This document shows positions 1 to 8,120 of a stretch of DNA of 10,947 bases, one piece after another. Made by a program: the position numbers and the translations under genes. The stretch is taken from NCBI GenBank assembly GCA_000310025.1, contig FN649727.1:7263086-7274032 (forward strand). Reading direction: 5' to 3'. Position 1 is the stretch's first letter, and every line of letters starts with the position of its first letter. Source of the stretch: Ectocarpus siliculosus (taxonomy: Eukaryota > Sar > Phaeophyceae > Ectocarpales > Ectocarpaceae). Under the pieces are notes generated by a model that did no database searches, was not told the origin of the DNA, and worked only from the letters and a program-made list of their open reading frames with translations.

Positions 1-270
1 GGGGAAAGTTTAACCTTTTAACCAAAAGGTGGGGCCTTCTTCCCCGGTGGGGGGGATTAGGGTTTTTGGCCCCCCCAAAAAATATTTTCCTGGCCCCCCT
101 TGGGGGTTCCCCCAAAAAAAAAAAGGGGGGAAAAAAAAAAAACGGGTACCTGGGTGGCGGATTTCAGAAAGGGATTGGGTTTTTTTAAAAAGGTGGTGAC
201 CAAGGGAAAGAAAACCCATTCCGGAGGGAAACCCCGGGGGGGGGGGGGGGGGGCGTTGTGTCGGGAGGGG
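1..270. other. Low-quality contig-end sequence
   Basis: This stretch is dominated by stuttered homopolymers: alternating runs of G, C, A and T of 4 to 11 bases, and an uninterrupted run of about 18 G near 236-253. Ordinary complexity begins at about 260-270. The pattern resembles the poor tail of a sequencing read at a contig end rather than genomic DNA. Open frames crossing it on the minus strand translate to Pro-, Gly- and Phe-rich nonsense and were not called. I infer that bases here should not be used for annotation. Confidence 0.7.
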
Positions 271-2255
271 TTCACGTGACGTGTAGTAAAGCATGAAACT
301 GATGCCACGAAAAGTTATCGGTTCCAGCCACATGCAAGCGCGGAGAGGTGCGCGGTGAGGGTCTGTCTGCTTCTTGGGGCATCTTTCACGGAAACCCCCC
401 GAGGGTTTCACGGTGTACAGTACCCTCCCTGCCTCCCGTGGCGCGTTGTTTTGCGCCAACCTTTGCTTCGTTTGTTCCTGCAACTACTAGCATCATGCAC
501 GCGCTCTCTGCAGTGCTGCTGCTGCCTGCTGATTCGGTTGCTGTCCTGTCAATCTTCAAAAGTCATGCCGATCTCTACCCAGTTCCTCCTCTTTCCTATA
601 CCCTCGATCCCGTGCACACCAAAACGTTGCTTCGGAAGAATAATCTGGGACGATTTTTTTTTTTTTTACGTGCGCTATTTTCTTTTCGAAATTCGACCCG
701 GGTGGAATACGGGATATCTGACTATCAGACTTCCAACAAATCAACGCCAAAAAAATTACATCTAAGTAGCTGCGATTGGTCGAAGCGCAAGCGCCTCACG
801 ACGACCTCTTGATATCGAGAAAAAGTAATTCAAATCACCGGCAGCAGTCCGTGGGGAATGTCTACTCATCTGGATCGATATAGGTGGGGGAATATATATT
901 TGATGCTTTGTTCGAACAGATGCCGACGTTGCTCGCTGCGGCGTGTCACCCCACTAGAGGGAAGATGGTAAAGGCGACAACGACTGTTATACTGCTGTCG
1001 TTGTCGCGCTCTCGCCACGTCGGGACACAGCACGGGGGAGAGTCTTTACACTCGCACACCACACACAACCGGGCTCCACAGCCGGCCCGTGAGCACAACC
1101 ATAAGTCCTCCTCGAATGCTGGCGAACCGTAGCGCGAAAAGTAGCAGCAGCAGCTGCTGCCACCAGTCCCGCAGCATTTGCCGCCGTTCTTGTGGTTGCG
1201 CCCCCCTCCCGCCGAGGTTTGTGCCGGAGGGTGTTCCCGACCCTCGCAGCTAAGGGATCTCACTGGCCGCAGCCCGACCTCCACCACACAGCTGCAAACC
1301 AGCGCAACCTCAACCACAGCCTATTCGTTGTTTTGCCGCACACTACCACTCCAACTCTGGGTCTGGTTTTCGGAGAAGAGGATAGAAGACCCGCCGCACT
1401 CTTACTCAGAGAGTCCTGTGGATCTTGCTGCTCTAACTCGGGGTTGAGGTGTGAAATCGGCGGGTGCACAATTCCGGTTAAAACCGGGCCTAAGCACGGT
1501 CTAAGTAGCCGCAAAAATAGGTGCCTGGTACCAGGTAGACCGGTTGCTCGCCGTATATTTATATTGCGTGTGTAGAGGAGCGAACATCTCGGGGCTTCCT
1601 GAAGATTGGTAGGCGGCTCGATTTCATGGTTTTAGGCAGTACCAATACGATGTTCATGGATGCGTTTGCAGATTTCTCTTCGTGTCGCAGAGTTGGCGAA
1701 CAGCGGAAGCACCACACCCACATCTGTCCACCCCCGCCATCAAGTGTCTACCACAGCAGTTAATCTGGGATGAGCATCTACACTGCTATAGTTACGGTAT
1801 GTACTTGTAAAGAAGTCGGGTTTTGCGGTGGTTGAGTAGACTAATTTTTACGGCAGCTCGAAGGCTGTCGCATATATAACCCAAACGCACGAAGAAGTAA
1901 CAGCAGTGGCATCCAGGGCGAGCACGCGAAAAATAATTGGTCAAGGGCAAACGACCACACTGCTGTGGCTGTGAATGCCGGTGCTTGTTGGTTCTGCCGT
2001 GGGTCACGCCTGCACGTTTGGAGTATCAACCTCTATTATAGCTAGTGTTGCACACATACGCAATGATCAAGAGAGAGAGAGGCGAGAAAACACTCTTGCG
2101 TTGGCCGTGTACCACACCGTTAGAGGTTTTGTCTCCGATTCAACAGCAATGGTGGACTACTCTCGCGGGGACACCCTTTGCTCCTCTGGTGAACACCATT
2201 CCGCCCCTTTGCACTTCACAGCGGGAGACAGCGATGCAAGGACCGGGTCGCTCAC
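271..2255 (-). other. Probable first intron of the eIF2B epsilon gene; no exon seen
   Basis: Immediately left of the eIF2B epsilon exon a clean GT donor (AAG then GTGAGC, read on the minus strand) opens an intron. The next expected segment of the protein is the strand that reads roughly V-L-L-P-L-x-N-V in the family. I looked for it on the minus strand down to the left edge and did not find it, so the intron probably runs off the contig (at least about 2.2 kb). The interval contains a T14 run at 654-667, several CAG/CTG clusters (for example around 1142-1160) and a 12-bp perfect palindrome at 1524-1535. Open frames on both strands are short, have no recognisable domain and lack coding-like codon choice. 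A non-coding or unrelated small gene cannot be excluded. Confidence 0.5.
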
Positions 2256-2387
2256 CTTTGGCATGTCGCTGCTGATGGGCCGGAAGTTGGTGTTGAACGA
2301 GTCGGCCAGGAGAATGGCCTGCAGCTTCTGCTCCTGCTCTTCCACCGCCGCACCCCCGCCTTTCCGTTCGCCCGTACCCTTCGGCAT
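2256..2387 (-). CDS. EIF2B5: Translation initiation factor eIF2B subunit epsilon, first coding exon (partial gene)
   Basis: eIF2B is the cytosolic guanine-nucleotide exchange factor that recharges eIF2 with GTP; epsilon is its catalytic subunit. This exon gives 44 residues from ATG at 2387 (minus). A charged, Gly-rich leader of about 20 residues is followed by LQAILLADSFNTNFRPISSD and then MPK, matching the start of the N-terminal nucleotidyltransferase-like domain of the family, where an ADSF...F.PI...P loop replaces the G-x-G-T-R-L loop of sugar-nucleotide pyrophosphorylases. The frame is open upstream to a GTG at 2408, but the ATG at 2387 has A at -3 and is the preferred start. The exon ends at an AAG|GTGAGC donor, phase 0, exactly where the family continues with V-L-L-P. 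The remainder (left-handed repeats, catalytic HEAT/W2 domain) lies off the left edge. The gene diverges from the LRR gene, with 263 bp between start codons. The identification rests on about 25 residues but the motif is distinctive. Confidence 0.85.
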
Positions 2388-2650
2388 AGTGCTGCACCTC
2401 TCCTGCACTCTCCCCCAAGCGCGCTCTCTCTCTCCTAATCCCTCTCTCGCTTGCCTGCACCTCTGCTGCTAGCAGCTGTGCGACGACCAACTCGAAAAGG
2501 GCTAAGTTTTGCGAGCTGACCGCGAAGAAGCGCAGCAAAAAAATACGACGAGGCGTTTGCCGAGAGTACTCTTGGCTGCTGCTGCTCGCTCTCGTTTACT
2601 CGCGCGCTCGAAGCAACAGCGCGCACTTCGAGCGGCCAAGGAACGATCCG
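2388..2650. promoter_or_regulatory. Divergent (probably bidirectional) promoter region between eIF2B epsilon and the LRR gene
   Basis: The two start codons point away from each other and are 263 bp apart, so both 5' UTRs and core promoters must lie here unless an upstream non-coding exon exists. The left part (about 2396-2460) is a CT-rich tract on the plus strand, i.e. GA-rich in the eIF2B epsilon 5' UTR. The right part carries a short A-run (2537-2543) and GCTGCTGCT/GCGCGC motifs. No TATA box is evident, as expected of a housekeeping promoter. The assignment is from geometry, not from a recognised binding site. Confidence 0.5.
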
Positions 2651-5600
2651 ATGGCCTGGGGAGCTCCTCGTGGGGTGGATGATCTCATCGCCAAGCTGAA
2701 TGACAACTCAACGGTGAGGCAGTGAGGCAGCCTCTGTCGGCGGGACTGTGAGTTTTTGTGCCTTGTGGCGATTGTACGCTTGGTTACAGCTACAAGCGGA
2801 TCTCGTCGTTTTGTGGCTGGCACTTCTGTTGTATGGAATGCGGATTTCCAATACTGCGCTGGTCACACGCACGTACGTCTATCGCCTTACTACGTTGCGC
2901 CCGTACCTTGTGCACGTAGTGCGTGTGAGTTTTGATCCGCCAATGGCCCGCACACACACAGTTGATCGCATGTAATGTCCGCATGGCCCAAGCCTTCACA
3001 GCGGAACACAGCAGCAGCGGCAGCAGCCAACAACACCGGGAGTACGGGCTACGGGTAGCATGCACCGCTTGCAGGACTGCAGGAACATTCGGGGGTGCGG
3101 ACGACCCGAACACCCTTTGCTTATATGAAACCGCAACATGCACCGTACACTCCGTCGTCGCACTCCTCTCATCAGATGCGACACACGAACGCCGTCCCCT
3201 TTCCTCCGTGCCGACACCCACTCCAGGCAAGCACCATGTGCATCCTGAGCACGAGAAAATTCGGCCCGTCAGAAGCGGCGGCCTTCTCGGCCGCTCTGTC
3301 CGGCAACACATCCCTCACGGAGCTCCTCGCCTCGGGGCACCCCTTGGAAGTCGCCGGGGCGTCGGCCTTTGGCCAAGCCTTGTCGAGGAATACCACGCTT
3401 CGATCGCTCTGCGTGGGGGACAACGATTTCGGCGACGAGGTTAGGGTGGTGTCACGGAAGAGGAGGGTCCCGGAGTAGGAGAGAGGTCAGGGTTTTCTGT
3501 GGGATGCGTGTTTGCGATCTGCTTGTTGTGTGCCACGCCCCTGCCGTTCGAATCAACTGCCGGTGTTCATCTCTCTGGTTCAACGAAGCAACTGAAGCGA
3601 GTTTTGTTTTCGCTGAGACGGAACGGCGCACGTGTTGGTTCTTGCACACGCTGCGTAGCGTTTTCGACATATTCCATGAGATGACGGCTGGTCGCTCAAA
3701 CGGTTTCATCGCAGGGCGTGATCGCGCTGGTGGAAGGCTTGAAGCGGAACCACGGGCTCCTCGTCCTCGATCTCGAGTACAAGTCCATTGCCTCCGGAGA
3801 GGGGCTGCGCACCCTTCTCGAGACACACCCTACGTTAGCGGTGAGGATCTACAGAATTAAGGGAGTGGTCAGAGGGGGGCTTTGCCACCTGCGCACATGC
3901 TGGTTGTTTGCAAACTTAACCGTTTTTTATGTAGGCACCAAAGAATTCAGCCGTTACCCCAGAACACCGGTCGCCTTCCTTTGGCCACTACCCAATTGTG
4001 CTCCTGCAGCACGGAAGATTCATGTGCCCCCACATTGCTGGCGACGGCAAATGTCGATTGGCACCTACGCACCAGCAGTACCGTAGGCAGGGAGAAGTTG
4101 CAAAACATTGATGGAACCCGTCTTCCGTGTCCCCCCCAAAATAATTTCTCCCACGCTTTTTTAATTTACAGAAATATCGTTTTGTGTTGATGGAGGAATG
4201 CGATTAGTCGTGGCTTTTGTGCATGGTGCCTCTTGGTAGTGAAATCAGGGATTCTATTGAATTTTGTTTCGCAGCAGGTGTGTGTTGTTGTATGTTGAGC
4301 TGCAGCCCTGGCCGTTATCCCACAAGGGCTGCTGTGCCTCTGCTAATTCTTTGAGTAGAGGGCCGAGGACACCTTCTGGAGGCCGATGACGCCACATAGC
4401 TCACTTTTCATCAATTTTTTGCCGTATGGGATTATTGTTTCTAGCGGTGAAAAAAAGTGAGTTGTCTCCTGTTGAACAAGTGAATGCAGCCCACCCCGAC
4501 ACACACGGCCCTCGTTGCCGTTATCGTTTTTGCCATTGGTACGACATTGTCGTGCGCACCGCCTTCGTGCGGACATTTACCACATATTTCCTCGCAGATG
4601 CCTTAGAAGAGGCACGGGGCGCGTCCCGTACCACTTCGTTGTCCCGAAATAAAACCCGATAAAAACGCAGGACCTAAGGCTAGGACGCAACCAACTGGGT
4701 GAGGCCGGGATGAAGTCCCTGTCGGCCGGCCTCTCCCTGAACTCCACCCTCCTCCGTCTCGACGTCTCCGGCAACCAGCTCAACGCCGCGGCCGCGGAAG
4801 CTCTCGGCCGCGCTCTATGCACCCATCGCCCGGCCGCCATCGGAAACCAGACCGGAACAAGCGCCGTTGGCGGGAGCGACGGCGGGGGCGGCGGCGGGGG
4901 CGGCGGTTCCACCCCCCCCCCTCCCCTTGAGTTCCTGGATGTTTCTAGAAACCCCCTCGGGGACGAGGGCGGCGCCGCGCTCTTCCGGGCCCTGGCGACT
5001 TCGCCGACGCTCACGGGTCTAGTTCTGGCGGAGGCGAAGCTCGGACCCCTGGCCGCGGCCGCCCTCGCCGAGGCTCTCGTTCCTCCTCCTGCTTCCCCTC
5101 TGCCGGGAGGTGGCGGGCCGTCAGGCCCCGCAGAGCCAGATTCCGGGGAAATGACTCCTTTGCCACCACCACCACCGCCGCCGCCGCCGGCGAACGGGGG
5201 AGGCCTGCAGAAGCTCCAAGCCCTCGACGTCTCGAAGAACGAGCTCGGGACGGGGGGGGGCGCAGAGGTCGCGGGCGCGCTCTCCCGCGGCGGAGCCCCC
5301 CGCCTCGAAACGCTGTCGATGGCGTACAACGACGTCGGGGACGACGGGGCGGCGGCGCTCGGCAAGGCGGCGGGGCCGCGGCTGGCGGTGCTGGATCTGA
5401 GCGGGAACGCTCTCGGCGGGGCCGGGATCGGGGCGGTGTTGTCGGCTCCGGGCCTGCGGGAGGCAAAGCTATTCCACAACGCTTGCAAGGATGAAGGTAC
5501 ATAAATGGGAGTAGATGTGAACGGAAACGTGAGAGTAGGACGCCGACCATGCCGGGGAATGTGGGTGCTCGTGTTGGATGTGCGTCATATGTCTGTGTAC

Positions 5601-6447
5601 TCGCCCCATGACCACTGCGTACTGTAGTTAGATTGTTGTATACATTCCGGCAATAACTGCGCTGACGTGTCGTGTTGTTGCGTCGTTGATTGTTCTCGTG
5701 CCTTGGATGCGTGCAATTGTATGCTACAAAAGTGCGTGGACGTCTTTTTTCGTGTTCGGTGCTACAGCGTATCATCCCTGTAACCGGCTGAAATCACACG
5801 CGTGTGACAGGGGTTCCGCTGGTGTTGGAGGCATTGCTGGCCGGCGGCACGTTGCAGACGCTGGACCTCGGCGCCAACGGCCTCACCGGTGCCGGATTCG
5901 AGATGCTTCTCCCTGGGCTGGCCGCCTGCAGCTCACTGCAAACCTTGGAGGTGACTTTGTATTTCTCGCTGTGCACATTGTAGTGGTCACATATTCTGAC
6001 GCGATCGATGCTCATGCACGCTGTTCAAGTGGACCCGGTTTTCAACAGGAATCCCCACAACAGCAGTGTCATTTAAATGGGGATCTGCCTGAAGAGTGAC
6101 AACGACATGAAGTACCGGAACCGTGTCGGCACAAAAGACTCTTCGTGTTGGCCTCTGTTTGGTCTACGCCCCTTCCGGTGTACTCTAACGAACGTTTTCG
6201 GGTGTACTATGTACTGCTGTACGTGCACAACGCGGCGTATGACAACTTCATCCAGGTTGGTGCGAACTCGAACGACGAAAGGGCAGAAGAGGCGGTGCGA
6301 AGATCCCAGGGCAGCAACCCGGCCCTCGACATTGCCTTCAGGAGGGGAGGGGAGGCCATGGAAGGCTCGGGGGCCCCGCCCGGCGTTGGCATCGGCGGGG
6401 GTACTGCCGGTGGCCCGGGGGCGGCGGCGTCTTGGCAGACTCAGTAG
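2651..6447 (+). CDS. Leucine-rich-repeat protein, ribonuclease-inhibitor type (six exons, 519 aa)
   Basis: The spliced model joins 2651-2713, 3227-3439, 3715-3840, 4671-5496, 5811-5950 and 6256-6447 (stop TAG). All introns are GT-AG (donors GTGAGG, GTTAGG, GTGAGG, GTACAT, GTGACT; phases 0,0,0,1,0), and joining them keeps both frame and repeat register. The product is about 14 repeats of ~28 residues with the pattern L..LdLs.N.LgdeGa.aLa.aL..n.t, the RI type found in RanGAP, NLR and related proteins, which form curved binding surfaces. The repeats begin by residue ~22 and end near 490. Two loops break the array between repeats: residues ~186-219 (Gly9 at 205-213, then Pro4) and ~270-318 (Gly-rich, then Pro9). 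A Gly-rich tail follows. No NB-ARC, kinase or GTPase domain, signal peptide or membrane segment is visible, so a soluble binding or scaffold role is inferred; no specific partner can be named. The start ATG (C at -3, G at +4) is the only suitable one before exon 1's donor; the frame is open further upstream. An alternative 3' end adding an exon at 6526-6625 would give 551 residues. Confidence 0.8.
4881..4907 (+). repeat. Exonic GGC/GGG tract coding Gly9 in the LRR protein
   Basis: Nine consecutive Gly codons, a mix of GGC, GGG and a final GGT, followed by Ser-Thr-Pro4. The tract sits in the loop between two leucine-rich repeats, so length change in steps of three bases would alter only a linker. 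Confidence 0.9.
5163..5189 (+). repeat. Exonic CCA/CCG tract coding Pro9 in the LRR protein
   Basis: Four CCA and five CCG codons in a row give Pro9 within the second inter-repeat loop. Poly-Pro of this length is a possible SH3/WW/profilin-type ligand; that role is inferred, not shown. Confidence 0.9.
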
Positions 6448-6525
6448 CGGCTGATAGACCGACTCATTAAATTCCGATGGTCTATTTCGTCGATTCGTAG
6501 CGTTGTGTTTTGCCTGCTGCTTCAG

Positions 6526-6625
6526 GGCGTGGTATAGGGATGGTTGGAGCATCGCGTACTTCCTCAACCCCCGCGGCGAGCTAGAGGAGGTTGAAGATGG
6601 AAGTGCCATCGTCTGCTCTTCGTAG
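6526..6625 (+). other. Coding-like segment: possible extra terminal exon of the LRR gene, or gene relic
   Basis: After a TTCAG acceptor the frame entered one base in reads AWYRDGWSIAYFLNPRGELE and continues to SAIVCSS and a TAG stop at 6623-6625. Codon choice is strongly GC-ending in the middle (TAC TTC CTC AAC CCC CGC GGC GAG), like the neighbouring confirmed exons and unlike flanking DNA. A donor overlapping the LRR stop codon (CA|GTAGCG at 6443/6444) would join in phase 2 and replace the stop, giving an LRR protein of 551 residues through an 82-bp intron. That donor is weak and the intron would be the shortest in the window. Alternatively, the WSIAYFLNP motif resembles the C-terminal region of 2-oxoglutarate/Fe(II) oxygenases of the isopenicillin-N-synthase group, so the segment could be a fragment of such a gene. 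That resemblance is from memory of the family pattern and is weak. Confidence 0.4.
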
Positions 6626-6781
6626 AGCTTAAAGACTACCAAGTCGGTGATAATGATGTCCTCCACTTGCTTGCACGTTGCTGGACACTGCACGCATTGA
6701 TTCCTGTGGGAGATGCTGCTCAAATTTTCTTGACCTCCAACAACATGCTGGTGCTCGAAGCGGGGAGAGTCAAGCAAAAGG

Positions 6782-7420
6782 TTAGACCGTTTTCCGTTTT
6801 CTTCGGAAGTTGTGAGGATGGAGTGGCCTCCAACGCGAAGTCTTTTGGGTTTTCCTCTTCAGCGAAGGAATGCACTCGAGGACGGGAGCCGGACGTGATG
6901 CGATATTGTTTCTATGAAAGTAGAGGTGCAGACGCAGATGGATCTCTTCCAATGTTCCCGACTCTGCCGTGTCAAGATGCGCCTTGGTGACGTAAGTTAC
7001 CACCCCCTGCCTACCTGACCCGTGTTCTACTGCTACATGCATACACGTGGCCTTCTTTAGTTGTGGGTTTGTTTCTTCGCTGGTTGGGGATATTTTCGAG
7101 CGCACAAACAGAGCGTTCAGGGCTTCTGAACATGTACGTGGACGACTCAAGATAATACGTCCGCGTAGGATAACACCCCCCCACACAACAACCCACCGGT
7201 TGTGAATTGAACCGGATTTGTCCGGGTCAAAACATTGCATGAAACTCCTCTCGGATTCCAGAGAATGGGACGACACAAGATACCACACGCCCCCGGTGAT
7301 AGCATACCGTGAGTGATAATTTTGGTAGAGGCCAGGAATGAATGTTATCGTCACCGGGGTGTGGTTTCTTGTGTCATACAGCAGTCGCTTCAATTTTAGC
7401 TCCTCATTCATCAGTCCCAC
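6782..7420 (-). CDS. Unrecognised 212-codon open frame, doubtful
   Basis: An uninterrupted frame from ATG at 7420 to a stop at 6782-6784 on the minus strand. I recognise no family. The N-terminal ~75 residues look somewhat protein-like, and at 7228-7193 the residues DPDKSGSI match seven of the first eight positions expected of an EF-hand loop, but position 12, normally Glu or Asp, is Trp. Codon choice is not GC-ending, in contrast to the three real genes here, and the C-terminal third is basic and low in structure. It could be chance, part of an intron-containing gene, or a decayed element. A second minus frame (6073-6777) follows in a different phase and is antisense to the last LRR exon. 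Confidence 0.15.
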   Translation of the reverse strand: MGLMNEELKLKRLLYDTRNHTPVTITFIPGLYQNYHSRYAITGGVWYLVSSHSLESERSFMQCFDPDKSGSIHNRWVVVWGGVILRGRIILSRPRTCSEALNALFVRSKISPTSEETNPQLKKATCMHVAVEHGSGRQGVVTYVTKAHLDTAESGTLEEIHLRLHLYFHRNNIASRPAPVLECIPSLKRKTQKTSRWRPLHPHNFRRKRKTV

Positions 7421-7940
7421 CTCTCGCTCTAAGCGATCGGTGATGCTAATAATACGTTGTTGATCTCACATCACCGGACACGGAACACGTACACAGCAGC
7501 GCTGGTCGTTCGTACGTACGTGGTTTCATCCATTCACCTCCCCATAACATGGCTAGATTTGGGCTAAATCTCTAAATCGACTTCAACGACGTATGCATAC
7601 GCAGCGACTCGCTCGCAGTGGCATGACGCACGACGTCGTGTGTGTGCCGTATCTTCCGAAGGTTGAAGGTAAAGAATCTACCTACCAGCGACCAGGAGCG
7701 AGAACGGTCTGAGGTCTGCCGCGATTTCATGTTTGTCTCTCCCTCTCTCTGCCGCGTGTGCATCCATCAAGTGCACATGCCGCTGTCAAGAGTAGAGCAG
7801 GCGCTTCGATACCCTACTGCCCGGGTTGCCATTGTCGTCTGCTGCCACACATGCGGCTGCTGCTGTTGTGTTCGTCGGTTGACCCGGCCGCTGCCGTGCC
7901 GCTCAAATCACGCTGCTGCTCACAAATGGATGAGATTCTG

Positions 7941-7945
7941 ATTGG
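7941..7945 (-). promoter_or_regulatory. Possible inverted CCAAT box upstream of the 8121 gene
   Basis: ATTGG on the plus strand (CCAAT on the minus) within GATTGGTCA, about 175 bp before the start codon at 8121, a plausible distance for an NF-Y-type element. A five-base match is expected often by chance, so this is only a candidate. Confidence 0.2.
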
Positions 7946-8120
7946 TCAATTCTCGATGACGACACATCATCCTTTCAGCTACCTCCGGAAAAATCAAGTG
8001 ATTTTCGTCGCAAAAAAGAAAAAGAACGTAAAAAAAAAAAAACGTATGCCTCCCGTGGGCCCGTGGGAGCGGTGACACACCCCACACTAGCTACCCAACG
8101 CACGAACTGAGAGGGAGAGG

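Larger units (their letters stand above)
6448..8120. other. Region without a confident gene between the LRR gene and the next gene
   Basis: It starts with the LRR gene's 3' UTR or terminal intron, with an ATTAAA hexamer at 6466-6471 and a 7-bp inverted repeat (6454-6460 with 6479-6485). It then holds the coding-like segment 6526-6625 and a long minus-strand frame at 6782-7420, both listed separately. From 7421 to about 7900 no frame looks coding on either strand. An A13 run lies at 8030-8042. I saw no tRNA, transposase or clear terminal inverted repeats. Confidence 0.6.

Noticed and set aside
10-812. Long open frames on both strands at the left edge
   Set aside because: They run through stuttered homopolymers or T14 and give Pro/Gly/Phe-rich products with no domain.
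1524-1535. 12-bp perfect palindrome CCTGGTACCAGG
   Set aside because: It does not extend further and has no paired site or context; expected by chance at this scale.
946-1575. Overlapping frames of 80-130 codons on both strands
   Set aside because: Cys-, Ser- and Arg-rich translations without motif, produced by CAG/CTG-rich DNA; none continues eIF2B epsilon.
1690-1712. Minus-strand translation V-L-P-L-F-A-N, resembling the expected eIF2B epsilon continuation
   Set aside because: No AG acceptor precedes it, a residue of the family motif is missing and the frame after it (SATRREI) does not fit.
3542-3566. GTTCGAATC, like a tRNA T-loop
   Set aside because: Flanking bases do not form the five-pair T stem and no acceptor, D or anticodon arm is present; it lies in an LRR intron.
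4577-5775. Minus-strand frames of 254 and 303 codons
   Set aside because: They are antisense shadows of the GC-rich LRR exon 4; Arg/Pro/Ser-rich and without repeat structure, while the plus strand has a clear LRR array.
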